Shown piece after piece: positions 9,284 through 17,530 of a DNA stretch of 64,000 bases. The DNA is from Rhizobium leguminosarum (GTDB taxonomy: Bacteria > Pseudomonadota > Alphaproteobacteria > Rhizobiales > Rhizobiaceae): NCBI RefSeq assembly GCF_001679785.1, contig NZ_CP016286.1:1302001-1366000 (forward strand), given 5' to 3'. The position numbers were made by a program, and so were the translations under genes. The notes beneath the pieces were generated by a model, which was not told the DNA's origin, searched no databases, and worked only from the letters and a program-made list of their open reading frames with translations. Positions within the stretch are counted from its first letter, which is position 1; the number at the start of each line of letters is the position of its first letter.

Positions 9284-9395
9284 AGGAAGCCGATGGCGAT
9301 CGGCTGCTGGCGAGCACTTGCGCGCATGGCCTGGGCTGTCGTTCACGTGCGTCGATGCAGGTAACGCGACGGTTTGTAAAATTGGCTCAGACACA

Positions 9396-9421
9396 GGAAC
9401 CAACTTCCACTGCAGTCCGTT
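9396..9421 (+). promoter_or_regulatory. EcfG (general stress response) promoter
   Basis: A perfect GGAAC at 9396-9400, 17-base spacer, then CGTT at 9418-9421, ahead of the CsbD gene whose ATG is at 9453. This is the consensus for the general-stress ECF sigma factor of rhizobia. CsbD-like genes are commonly part of that regulon, so motif and target agree. Confidence 0.75.
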
Positions 9422-9452
9422 TTCTCCTCATCAACAACTGGAGAAATCGACC

Positions 9453-9656
9453 ATGGATTGGAATCGTATCGAAGGAAACTGGAAGCAGGCGAAGGGCAAG
9501 GTCAAGGAGCAGTGGGGCAAGCTCACTGACGATGATCTCGACCAGATCGCCGGCAAGCGCGACCAGTTGGAAGGCAAGATCCAGGAGCGGTATGGCATCG
9601 AAAAGGACCGTGTTAAACGCGACATCGATGACTGGACCGGCCGCCAGACTTGGTAA
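9453..9656 (+). CDS. CsbD family stress-response protein
   Basis: A 67-residue, very hydrophilic, lysine- and aspartate-rich protein starting MDWNRIEGNWKQAKGKVKEQ. It matches the CsbD-like family, whose general stress proteins in many bacteria have no known enzymatic activity. Family length and the WxxxxGxxKQxKGKxKxxWG opening agree. An EcfG-type promoter lies 32 bases upstream of the ATG and a hairpin terminator about 25 bases after the stop, so it appears to be a single-gene transcription unit. The ATG at 9453 sits 8 bases beyond an AACTGGAGAA ribosome-binding site. Confidence 0.9.
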   Translation: MDWNRIEGNWKQAKGKVKEQWGKLTDDDLDQIAGKRDQLEGKIQERYGIEKDRVKRDIDDWTGRQTW

Positions 9657-9680
9657 TGCCAGACTTGGTAATGACCGAAC

Positions 9681-9706
9681 AAAAACCCGGTGAAAGCCGG
9701 GTTTTT
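9681..9706 (+). terminator. Rho-independent terminator after CsbD
   Basis: AAAAACCCGG and CCGGGTTTTT (9681-9690 and 9697-9706) pair perfectly around a six-base loop and end in a T run. The structure could also serve the minus-strand gene at 9746. Confidence 0.85.
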
Positions 9707-9745
9707 GCTGCCGAAGGAGTTAAGGCGGTTGATGACTGTCGGATG

Positions 9746-9973
9746 TCATGAATATCCGCCAAAAGCCAGGAGAAGGGCGCCGATCGCGATAACGGCGAGC
9801 GCCGGCCAGTTTTTGGACACACCGAGGAACCTGAGGCCTTGGCGTCGTGGTTCCAGCGTGGTGCCGCCTTGCGGCGTTCGATGCGGATCACTCGGTCTTC
9901 GACCAAGCGCAGAGGTAAAGAGAAAGAGAAGTCCGCCGATGATGAGAGCGGCTCCGGTCAGGATTGCCCACAT
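9746..9973 (-). CDS. Small two-helix membrane protein
   Basis: A 75-residue protein with two hydrophobic segments. One is at about residues 2-22 (WAILTGAALIIGGLLFLFTS) and one near the C-terminus (ALAVIAIGALLLAFGG), separated by a basic, proline-rich loop. This topology suggests a small inner-membrane protein. I know no precise family. A GGAAC-N16-GGTT sequence on the minus strand lies about 34 bases upstream, which fits a general-stress promoter. Confidence 0.65.
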   Translation of the reverse strand: MWAILTGAALIIGGLLFLFTSALGRRPSDPHRTPQGGTTLEPRRQGLRFLGVSKNWPALAVIAIGALLLAFGGYS

Positions 9974-10006
9974 GATGGCCTCCGCTAGCGATGAGGATGT
10001 GGGTTA

Positions 10007-10031
10007 AACCAAATCCGGACCTGATCGTTCC
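10007..10031 (-). promoter_or_regulatory. Possible EcfG promoter for the 75-residue membrane protein
   Basis: On the minus strand, GGAAC (10027-10031), 16 bases, then GGTT (10007-10010). This fits GGAAC-N16/17-(C/G)GTT. It would start transcription about 25-30 bases before the ATG at 9973. Confidence 0.55.
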
Positions 10032-10143
10032 GTGCGCGGCTACTCACCTGAACAACCGCCGCGTCGGAACCAAAAGCGCTCGCATTGAATTTGACCGCTG
10101 AGCAATCCTGGAGATCCTGACACCGAAGACGGCCATCCGCGGA

Positions 10144-10281
10144 ATGATATTGTACGTGCTCGCTCTTCTCGTCCTCGGGGTGCTGGCAGGCGCCGCCTAC
10201 ACGATCTATGGCCATCCCGCCGATCCGTCCGAGCGACCGGCAGCCGAGACGATTCCGCAAAAAGCTCCGGCTTCGCAGTAA
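10144..10281 (+). CDS. Small single-pass membrane protein
   Basis: A 45-residue protein. Residues 2-19 are strongly hydrophobic (ILYVLALLVLGVLAGAAY), followed by a short polar, proline- and alanine-rich tail (HPADPSERPAAETIPQKAPA). It looks like a small membrane-anchored protein of the kind common near stress genes. A GCGGA sequence lies just upstream of the ATG. Coding is supported by the hydrophobic pattern only, and the family is unrecognised. Confidence 0.45.
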   Translation: MILYVLALLVLGVLAGAAYTIYGHPADPSERPAAETIPQKAPASQ

Positions 10282-10605
10282 GATACCCTTTCCAAGTCAT
10301 TGATTGATCGCCGTTCGAGAACAGACGATGACCGGGAAAGATGCCTGTCAAAATCCGGCGCCCACCCGGTCAGGTCGTGCTGAAACGCCTTGGGTTCCAC
10401 GGCACAAGATCAGCAAATGGCAAGGAATATGGCTTTAGAGAGCAAGCCCGACATCCTGTCGCAAGTCCTTCCAACCAGTATGGAACTCTTATTATAGGGA
10501 GAAAACCTGCGACAGAGAAAATCGGCATCTGCGCAGGACGGATTACTAGTGGGCCAGCTCTGTCTGGAATCCTGAAAGAGTGCGTCGGAACAGGGGAGAT
10601 TGCGG
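10282..10605. other. Gene-free stretch
   Basis: About 320 bases before the flavin monooxygenase gene. No convincing coding frame or repeat is visible. Confidence 0.4.
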
Positions 10606-12099
10606 ATGAGGGAACATGCAGTCGTGATATCAGGGGCAGGGCCGACGGGACTGATGCTGGCAGGCGAGCTGGCCTTGGCAGGCGTCGACGTGGCGATCGT
10701 CGAACGCCGCCCCAACCAGGAGCTTGCCGGTACGCGTGCAGGTGGTCTGAGCGCACGCACGCTCGAGGTTCTCGATCAGCGCGGCATCGTCGACCGGTTC
10801 CTCGCGGCAGGGCAGATAGCTCAGGTCACGGGCTTTGCGGTCACGCGTCTGGATATCAGCGATTTTCCGACCCGGCACAATTACGGGCTGGCGCTGCGGC
10901 AGAAGCATATCGAGCGCATCCTGGCCGGCTGGGTCGGCGAGCTGGCGGTGCCGATCTATCGCAGCCTCGAGGTAACGGGTTTCGCCCAGGATGACAGCGG
11001 CGTTACCATCGAACTCTCCGATGGGGCCTCGCTCAGGGCATGCTATCTCGTCGGCTGCGATGGCGGCCGCAGTCTGGTTCGCAAGGCTGCCGGCATTGCG
11101 TTTGAAGGATGGGATCCGACGACCGGCAACATTCTCGCCGAGGTGGAGATGGCAGAGGAGCCGCCATTGGGCATTCATCGCACGGTCCTTGGCATCTATG
11201 CCTTCGGCAGGGAGGAGTACGAAATCGTCGACGGCAAGATCGTCTTTGCCAAGGAAGGTCCGATCGGCGTGATGGTGCCGGAGAAGAATGCCGGCGCCAC
11301 GACCGAACCGACGCTCAGCGATCTCAGGGAAGCGCTCATCGCCGCATTCGGAACGGATTACGGACTCCATCGCGTCAACTGGATTTCACGGTTCACCGAC
11401 ATGTCCAGGCAGGCGACGGCCTACCGCAAGGACCGAGTATTCCTCGCCGGCGATGCCGCCCATGTGCATTCTCCGGTCGGCGGGCAAGGCCTGAATACCG
11501 GCGTGCAGGATGCCGTCAATCTCGGTTGGAAGCTGGCCCAGGTGGTGAAAGGCACATCGCCTGACGCCTTGCTCGACACCTATCACGCCGAGCGGCATCC
11601 GGTTGCTGCCCGCGTGTTGCGCATGACGATGGCGCAGGTGGCACTGCAGCGGACCGACGATCGCACGGAAGCCTTGCGTGACGTGGTAACGGAGCTGCTT
11701 GGCATGGAGGAGCCGCGCAAACGCATCGCTGCCGAAATGTCCGGATTGGCGATCCATTACGATTTCGGCGACGGGCATCCGCTGCTCGGCCGCCGCATGC
11801 CTGACCTTGATCTCACCACGCCGGATGGCCCTCTGCGTCTCTTTACGCTGCTCCAGGATGCGCGACCCGTATTGTTGAACCTCGACGTGCCCGGCAGCTT
11901 CGACATCGCGCCGTGGTCGGACCGCATCAAGTTGGTCGACGCCGGATATGACGGCGCATGGGAGCTGCCGGCGCTGGGCCTAGTTTCCGCGCCAGCGGCA
12001 GTGTTGATCCGGCCCGACGGATATGTGGCGTGGGTGGGTGACAGGACGCAGGATGGTCTGCAGGAGGCGATGAATAGCTGGTTCGGTCGACTCGGCTAA
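10606..12099 (+). CDS. FAD-dependent aromatic monooxygenase (PheA/TfdB or Rox type)
   Basis: A 497-residue class A flavoprotein hydroxylase. It has the dinucleotide-binding GAGPTG at residues 10-15, the second FAD/NADPH motif VGCDGGRSLVRKAAG in the middle, and the ribityl-binding GD motif (FLAGDAAHVHSPVGGQGLNT, Asp about 283). The C-terminal region is thioredoxin-like, as in phenol-hydroxylase and rifampicin-monooxygenase relatives. Such enzymes hydroxylate aromatic or polyketide substrates using NAD(P)H and oxygen. GGGGAG lies seven bases before the ATG at 10606. No pathway genes surround it, so the substrate is open and detoxification is as likely as catabolism. Confidence 0.85.
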   Translation: MREHAVVISGAGPTGLMLAGELALAGVDVAIVERRPNQELAGTRAGGLSARTLEVLDQRGIVDRFLAAGQIAQVTGFAVTRLDISDFPTRHNYGLALRQKHIERILAGWVGELAVPIYRSLEVTGFAQDDSGVTIELSDGASLRACYLVGCDGGRSLVRKAAGIAFEGWDPTTGNILAEVEMAEEPPLGIHRTVLGIYAFGREEYEIVDGKIVFAKEGPIGVMVPEKNAGATTEPTLSDLREALIAAFGTDYGLHRVNWISRFTDMSRQATAYRKDRVFLAGDAAHVHSPVGGQGLNTGVQDAVNLGWKLAQVVKGTSPDALLDTYHAERHPVAARVLRMTMAQVALQRTDDRTEALRDVVTELLGMEEPRKRIAAEMSGLAIHYDFGDGHPLLGRRMPDLDLTTPDGPLRLFTLLQDARPVLLNLDVPGSFDIAPWSDRIKLVDAGYDGAWELPALGLVSAPAAVLIRPDGYVAWVGDRTQDGLQEAMNSWFGRLG

Positions 12100-12112
12100 A
12101 GGCCGAAAAGCG

Positions 12113-12850
12113 CTAAGCGGCGAGCGAGATCGAGCCGCAATCCGATATCATAGCGGGGTCCGGCATGGGTTTGCCGCGGCGTTCCCACGTCCGACGGCTG
12201 ATGCCGAAAGCCTCCCAGGGGTGCGCTTGGCTGAAAGAATTGGCGAGATAATCGGATCTGGAAAGCGCGCCGGCGGCACGGCGCTGCTCCTCTTTTCGGC
12301 TCCGGTCCCGCTGCCGCCGCTTTTCCTTTTGAAGTTTTGCTCGTTTCTGTTTCGGCACATCGAAGGCGCCGATGGTGCGGATATCGAGGGCGCTCCGTTC
12401 TGCGTAGCTGAGGTGCAAAGCATGGCCGAGCGCGTCGGCGGACAAATCAGAAAAGCGCACTTTTGTCCGCTCGTAGATCACGTCCTCTATGTCGGCTTTC
12501 CCAGCCCAGGGCAGCCATCGCGCCGCCCAGCCGAGCACCACTTCGACAAACTCTTCCTTGAACTCGACAAGGGCGAGGCCGGCGATCACCTCGACGTAAA
12601 TCAATGCGTCATCGGCTTCGGGCACGATGTCTCCGTGACGGTGCCTGATCAATTTTTCGATCTCGCGCATCCGGCCGCGGAAATGGTTCCATCTGCTGGC
12701 CCGCATGCGGCGCTGGACGGCCTTGTAACCGAGCAGGCAGTCGCCGATCTTGATGGCCGTAACATTCCGCGCCAAGCCCTCCCGCCGATCGGCTTTTGCA
12801 ATCCGCTTTTCCGATTGAGCCGCTTCATCTGCGCCAATAAGACGAGCCAT
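12113..12850 (-). CDS. Hypothetical protein with basic C-terminal region
   Basis: A 245-residue protein. It has an acidic/hydrophobic middle (LIYVEVIAGLALVEFKEEFV, VVLGWAARWLPWAGKADIED) and a lysine/arginine-rich segment at about residues 170-195. A C-terminal motif (DYLANSFSQAHPWEAFGISR) is followed by RTWERRGKP. The last part reads like a small DNA-binding helix-turn-helix (PWEAFGISRRTWERR). I recall similar uncharacterised proteins in rhizobial genomes but cannot name a family. It is convergent with the monooxygenase gene. Confidence 0.6.
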   Translation of the reverse strand: MARLIGADEAAQSEKRIAKADRREGLARNVTAIKIGDCLLGYKAVQRRMRASRWNHFRGRMREIEKLIRHRHGDIVPEADDALIYVEVIAGLALVEFKEEFVEVVLGWAARWLPWAGKADIEDVIYERTKVRFSDLSADALGHALHLSYAERSALDIRTIGAFDVPKQKRAKLQKEKRRQRDRSRKEEQRRAAGALSRSDYLANSFSQAHPWEAFGISRRTWERRGKPMPDPAMISDCGSISLAA

Positions 12851-12962
12851 CGAATTCCCTTACCATCTGCCTTGGACGGCGAAACGGCTGATTGTAAAGG
12901 AAGGGCCGTGGGGTGATCATCCACTTTTTGCAATCCGGCGAACATCGTCGCGCGGGAAAGCT

Positions 12963-14009
12963 TCAATCCTGGGGCAACGCCCCGTAATAGGCCGCGAGCG
13001 CCCGAATATCGTCGTCGGTCAAGCCTGCAGCAGCCCTGGTCATCACACCCGCATAGGGGCCGCCGCCACGAGTTCCGCTGCGGAAAAGACCCAGCTGGTT
13101 TTCAAGATAGGGTATCGGCTGGCCGGCAAGGCGTGGATAGGCCTCGTTGACACCGGCAGCATCGTGGCAGGCGGCGCAGGCTGCGATGCCACGCGTCCGG
13201 TCACCGCGTTCCGCAAGGAGCTTTCCGCGCGAGAGCATTTCCGAAGGTCGGCCCGTTTCGGTGGCTACGCTCTGACTGGCGAAATAGCTGGCCAGCTTTT
13301 TCCGGTCTTCGCTCGATGTCTGCGAGAGCGCAACCTTCATGACGCCGCTTGGACGTTTGCCGGTCGCGTAAGCCTCGAGACTGTCGCGAAGGTAGGTCTC
13401 CGACTGGTCTGTGAGACGCGGAATGAGGCTGGTTTCATCGGGGCCTGCCGGCGAATGGCAGCCTTCGCAGCTTTTCACGATCGCATCGAAGTCCCGGCTT
13501 GCCGTCGCGGAAAAGCCGGCGAGCCGCTGATAGGCGGCTTGGTCGAGGCTTGGATATTCCCGCAGGAAGGCGACCATGGCCCAGACCTCGTCATCCCGCT
13601 CCATCGACGGCCAGGCGGGCATGCCGGTGTAGCGCACGCCATGTTTGACGATCTCGAAGAGCTCGGCATCATTCCATGTCGCGTTGACATGCTGCAGGTC
13701 GGGCGGAGGGGGAAGCATGTTTTCGACGGTGGCGGGTCGCGGCATCGCCGGCGAACCATGGCAGCCCGCACATCCGGTTTCGTAGTGACCTGCGGCAAGC
13801 GGCAGCATCGCCGCCGTAAACCGTGGCGCATGCCCGCCGAGCGCTGCCGTGCGGACGGATGCACGCATCACCCAATGCAGGAACCAGTCCGTAACGCGCC
13901 AATGCCCTGTGCTTGCACGGATGTCGATGATGCCGGCCCAGGCGACGAACAGGCCAGCTGCAGCAAGTACTGCGGCGCCGGCAGATATCCGTCTCAACCT
14001 TATCCGCAT
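12963..14009 (-). CDS. Triheme c-type cytochrome of the oxidase cluster
   Basis: A 348-residue exported cytochrome with three haem-attachment motifs: CAGCH (80-84), CEGCH (181-185) and CAACH (278-282). An N-terminal hydrophobic segment (about residues 10-28) would act as signal or anchor into the periplasmic side of the membrane. The protein appears to consist of three cytochrome-c-like domains. It overlaps the CtaG gene by ten bases and is last in the minus-strand oxidase operon. It therefore probably donates electrons to the caa3-type oxidase. Such multidomain cytochromes are also found with alcohol dehydrogenases, but no dehydrogenase is adjacent. Confidence 0.88.
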   Translation of the reverse strand: MRIRLRRISAGAAVLAAAGLFVAWAGIIDIRASTGHWRVTDWFLHWVMRASVRTAALGGHAPRFTAAMLPLAAGHYETGCAGCHGSPAMPRPATVENMLPPPPDLQHVNATWNDAELFEIVKHGVRYTGMPAWPSMERDDEVWAMVAFLREYPSLDQAAYQRLAGFSATASRDFDAIVKSCEGCHSPAGPDETSLIPRLTDQSETYLRDSLEAYATGKRPSGVMKVALSQTSSEDRKKLASYFASQSVATETGRPSEMLSRGKLLAERGDRTRGIAACAACHDAAGVNEAYPRLAGQPIPYLENQLGLFRSGTRGGGPYAGVMTRAAAGLTDDDIRALAAYYGALPQD

Positions 14010-14632
14010 TGGTTGCCCCTTGAAGACGTGGGCTTGAGGACGTCGGCAAGCAGGATGATGGCGCCGATCATGTAGGCGGCTGCGCCGACCAGGAGCATGA
14101 CGACACCGCCGAGTTGCTGATCGGTGTCACGGCTAAGGGCGAAGCCGAGACAGGTGACATCTCCGATCCCATAAAGCGGGCGGGGCGCAAGTGTCAGCAG
14201 GACACCGAGCAGCGTCATGTGGATCGAGGTGAAGAGCAGGCCGATAATGCCCGCCAACCTCTGGGCGCCTTCATCATGCCGCCGGAAACACGCGGTCCAC
14301 AACAGAATGCCGGCAAGAAGGAAGCTTGCCTGTTCGAGAAACATCGCATCAAGCCGCGTTTCCGCCAGCCGACGGAGCGCCGGCATATGCCAGAGCCAGA
14401 CGACGAGGAGCTCGGCGACCGAGGCGAGTAGCGGCCCGAACCAGGGGAGATGGACGGCGGGATCGAGCCACCTGCCGCTGACCGCTATCGCCAGCAGCGG
14501 AGCTGCAATGGCGACGGTCGTCATGTGGACGATCATATGCGCCGTCAGCGACCCGCCATTCCAACTCGTCGCAAGAAGCGCCAGCGCAAGACAAAGGGCA
14601 AAGATGCCGGCGACAAGAGCAAGGTTCTTCAT
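14000..14632 (-). CDS. ctaG: Cytochrome c oxidase assembly protein CtaG (caa3 type)
   Basis: A 210-residue multi-pass membrane protein of the caa3_CtaG family, distinct from the Cox11-type CtaG, required for maturation of caa3 oxidases. Conserved histidine-containing segments are visible (HMIVHMTTVAIAAPLLAI, VVWLWHMPALRR, TSIHMTLLGVLLTLAPRPLY). About six hydrophobic helices span it. It overlaps the 126-residue membrane protein gene by four bases upstream and the cytochrome gene downstream, so the cluster is translationally coupled. Confidence 0.85.
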   Translation of the reverse strand: MKNLALVAGIFALCLALALLATSWNGGSLTAHMIVHMTTVAIAAPLLAIAVSGRWLDPAVHLPWFGPLLASVAELLVVWLWHMPALRRLAETRLDAMFLEQASFLLAGILLWTACFRRHDEGAQRLAGIIGLLFTSIHMTLLGVLLTLAPRPLYGIGDVTCLGFALSRDTDQQLGGVVMLLVGAAAYMIGAIILLADVLKPTSSRGNQCG

Positions 14633-15009
14633 CTTGCGCAGGCCTCGATAAAAAGCAGCGGGACCGATACGAAGATGACCGCAACGAAACTCAGGCCTGA
14701 CAGCAGCAGTGTTGCAAAGCCCTGGAACAGCAACCGGTCTTGCCTCGTCGGTTCGTCATGGGGCGGATCGCCGCTGCCGAAGCCCCATTGCCGCCAGGCG
14801 AGCCAGGCGGCGCCGAGAATGGCAAGCAGCGCGAAAACCGTCACAATGGACAAGGCAAAGCGGAGCATGCCGAAAGAGAAAGCAATTTCCGATGCTTTCG
14901 CGCAATAGACGGCGGCCGCGACATAGCAGACAAGAAAGTGCAGAGCCCAGACGGCCGGCCCGGTAAACAGGGTCCAGAGCGTTTCCACCTCTTTTGGAAT
15001 CAGGCGCAT
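14629..15009 (-). CDS. Small membrane protein of the oxidase cluster
   Basis: A 126-residue protein with about three hydrophobic helices (FTGPAVWALHFLVCYVAAAV, FALSIVTVFALLAILGAAWL, LLSGLSFVAVIFVSVPLLFI). It contains His and Cys residues in the first helix. It lies between ctaD (4-base gap) and ctaG (overlap), so it probably helps oxidase assembly or is an accessory subunit. The product is unnamed to my knowledge. The position inside the operon gives the main support. Confidence 0.7.
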   Translation of the reverse strand: MRLIPKEVETLWTLFTGPAVWALHFLVCYVAAAVYCAKASEIAFSFGMLRFALSIVTVFALLAILGAAWLAWRQWGFGSGDPPHDEPTRQDRLLFQGFATLLLSGLSFVAVIFVSVPLLFIEACAR

Positions 15010-15013
15010 CTCG

Positions 15014-17530
15014 TCACCTCAACTCTGGAAACAGGCCCAGCACTCCGAAGGAGGCGAGGGCTGTGATGACCAGGAAGTGCCAATAGAGCACGACATTGTG
15101 CAGATCGGCGTCATATTCCGCCGTCAGACGACCCGCAAAACTACTCGCCAGACAATAGAACTGCATGATCACGGCAACGAGGCCATGAATGATCGTCCAG
15201 AGCACGATGACCCAGACGATCGCCGGATAGACATGCGCCGTCGGCTTCATGTCGTACAGATAGGGACCCGCCAGACCGGCGGCGCAGGCGGCAAGTGTGA
15301 GGATCGTGGAGGCGAGGAGGCACAGGCGGGCGGATACCATCCTGCCCTTCGAATTGATATATCGCGCAAACAGCATGGCCAGCCAGGCAAGGGCAAATAG
15401 CGCGGCCGCCACCAGCGGCCAGAGCCTACCCGGACCCGGCAATCCTGCCGTAAAGTCGGGATGGATCGTCCAGTAGAAAAAATAACCGAACATCAAGCTG
15501 GCATAGGCTGTGCCGTCTCCGGCCATGGTGATGAAGACCGCCCACCAGCCGACTGAAGCCGGGCCGGAGGCGTAAAGGGGAACCTGCTTGCCAAGGCCGA
15601 TATCCCTGAGGTTTTGGCTTGGTATTTCGCCGGTTCCGGTCCAGAGCCAGATCAGGACGGCGGCAAGTGTCACGGCGGCGCATAGCGCCGTCAAGATCCA
15701 CCAATGGAAGGTCAATGCGATGAACACGCCGCCAAGTGCCAAAGCGGAGATTATGGTCAGAAGCGACGTGCCGCCGACCCGCAGGCATTGCAACGGTTCG
15801 GCGTCCAGAACCGACGTCACGAGCGTTTCGCGCCGGCCGTCGGCCGCGTCCGGCAGATAGAACCGGCCCGCCTTGATGCCGTCGATCAGCTCCGGCTGGT
15901 CCCAGAGCGGATACCGGCTTTTGATGATCGGAATGGACCGCACGCCCCAATTTTCTTCCGGCTCGCTGATCCACTCGAGCGTTCCGGCATTCCAGGGGTT
16001 CATTTCGCCTTTCGGTTCGCGATGTCTAGGACGCAGAATATCGATGACGATGATGGTGACGCCTGCGGCAAAGATGAAAGCGCCGATGGTGGAGACGAGG
16101 TTCAGGAGGTTCCAGCCGACATCAGCCGGGTAGGTGAAGACCCGCCGCGGCATGCCCCGCAGGCCGGTCAGGTGCATGGGGAAGAAGGCGGTGTTGAAAC
16201 CGACGAACATGAGCCAGAAGGCGATCTTGCCCCATCGAGCCGAAAGTTTTTGTGCGTTCACCAGCGGATAATAATAGTAGATTCCGGCAACCACCGGAAA
16301 CAGCATGCCGCCGATCATCACGTAATGGAGATGGGCGACGACGAAATAGGTGTCATGCGCCTGCCAGTCGAAGGGCGCGAGCGCCACCATGACGCCGGTC
16401 AGCCCGCCAATGATGAAGATCGCCAGTCCCCCGGCGCCAAAGAGCATGGGAAGGGAAAAGATCACCCGGCCGGCCAGCATGGTGGCGATGAAGACAAAGA
16501 TCTGCACCCCTGTCGGGATCGCTACGGCCTCGGATGCCGCCGAAAAGAAGGCCAGTGAAATCTGCGGCAGGCCAGTGGTGAACATATGGTGGACCCAGAG
16601 CCCGAAGCTCAGGAACCCCGTGCCGACAGCGGCCAGCACGATCCAGGAATAGCCGACGATCGGACGCTGCGCGAAGGTCGGAACGATCATCGCCATGAGC
16701 GCGATGGCGGGCAGGAAGATGATGTAGACCTCGGGGTGGCCGAAAATCCAGAACAGATGCTGCCAGAGCAGCGGATCGCCGCCACGGGCTGCATCGAAGA
16801 AAGGCCAGTCGAACATCCGCTCCATCTCGAACAGGATGTCGCCGGCAATCAGCGGCGGAAAGGCGAAGAGGATCATGCCCGCCACGATCAGCAGATACCA
16901 GGCAAAGAGCGGCATCATGTTGATCCGCATGCCCGGCGCCCGGCATTTCATGATGCCGACGATGAGCTCGACGGCTGCGGCGATGGAAGCCACTTCGATG
17001 AAGGAAAGGCCGAGCAGCCAGATATCCGCGCCGATGCCGGAATATTGTTTGTCGGTGGCAAGCGGCGGATACATGAACCAGCCCGCATTGGGCGCCGCCC
17101 CGAAAAATATCGACCCGCAGACGAACACGCCGCCGAGCGCAAAACTCCAGAAGCCGAAAGCCGAAAGCCGCGGAAACGGCAGTTCCCGCGCGCCGAGCAT
17201 GGAGGGCAAGAGGAAGATTGCGACGGCCTCGAAGATCGGAACGGCAAACAGGAACATCATCACGGTGCCGTGCAGCGTGAAGGCCTGGTTGAAGAGATCG
17301 GCGGAGAGAAAATCGTTGTCGGGGACTGCCAGTTGCAGGCGCATGAGCAGCGCAAGGATGCCGGCAAACAGCATAAAGATGAAGGCGGCCGATCCATACC
17401 ACAGGCCGATCTGAGTGTTGTTGACGGAGGTCCAGTAACGCCAGCCTTTTGGATTGGCCCATACACGCCGAAGTTCCGCTTCCTGGGCGGCGGATGTTTC
17501 GGTTGAGACCGAAGCAAGGGGTTCCGTCAT
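15014..17530 (-). CDS. ctaD: Cytochrome c oxidase subunit I, fused to subunit III (caa3 type)
   Basis: An 838-residue polytopic membrane protein. The first ~540 residues are haem-copper oxidase subunit I. Haem ligands are in TLHGTVMMFLF and VVAHLHYVMIGG, and the CuB His/Tyr crosslink motif is in GHPEVYIIFLPA. The last ~250 residues are a COX3-like domain (GWWAVFITMAGDGTAYASLM, FYWTIHPDF). Such I/III fusions are known in caa3-type oxidases. It reduces O2 to water and pumps protons, taking electrons from subunit II. It overlaps the subunit II stop by four bases. Confidence 0.93.
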   Translation of the reverse strand: MTEPLASVSTETSAAQEAELRRVWANPKGWRYWTSVNNTQIGLWYGSAAFIFMLFAGILALLMRLQLAVPDNDFLSADLFNQAFTLHGTVMMFLFAVPIFEAVAIFLLPSMLGARELPFPRLSAFGFWSFALGGVFVCGSIFFGAAPNAGWFMYPPLATDKQYSGIGADIWLLGLSFIEVASIAAAVELIVGIMKCRAPGMRINMMPLFAWYLLIVAGMILFAFPPLIAGDILFEMERMFDWPFFDAARGGDPLLWQHLFWIFGHPEVYIIFLPAIALMAMIVPTFAQRPIVGYSWIVLAAVGTGFLSFGLWVHHMFTTGLPQISLAFFSAASEAVAIPTGVQIFVFIATMLAGRVIFSLPMLFGAGGLAIFIIGGLTGVMVALAPFDWQAHDTYFVVAHLHYVMIGGMLFPVVAGIYYYYPLVNAQKLSARWGKIAFWLMFVGFNTAFFPMHLTGLRGMPRRVFTYPADVGWNLLNLVSTIGAFIFAAGVTIIVIDILRPRHREPKGEMNPWNAGTLEWISEPEENWGVRSIPIIKSRYPLWDQPELIDGIKAGRFYLPDAADGRRETLVTSVLDAEPLQCLRVGGTSLLTIISALALGGVFIALTFHWWILTALCAAVTLAAVLIWLWTGTGEIPSQNLRDIGLGKQVPLYASGPASVGWWAVFITMAGDGTAYASLMFGYFFYWTIHPDFTAGLPGPGRLWPLVAAALFALAWLAMLFARYINSKGRMVSARLCLLASTILTLAACAAGLAGPYLYDMKPTAHVYPAIVWVIVLWTIIHGLVAVIMQFYCLASSFAGRLTAEYDADLHNVVLYWHFLVITALASFGVLGLFPELR

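Noticed and set aside
12221..12916. Long plus-strand frame opposite the 245-residue hypothetical gene.
   Set aside because: High-GC antisense shadow; no ribosome-binding site and atypical composition. The minus-strand frame has the better coding pattern.
16586..17506. Long, charged plus-strand frame within ctaD.
   Set aside because: It is antisense to an unambiguous oxidase gene and is rich in charged residues, as expected for the complement of a membrane-protein gene.
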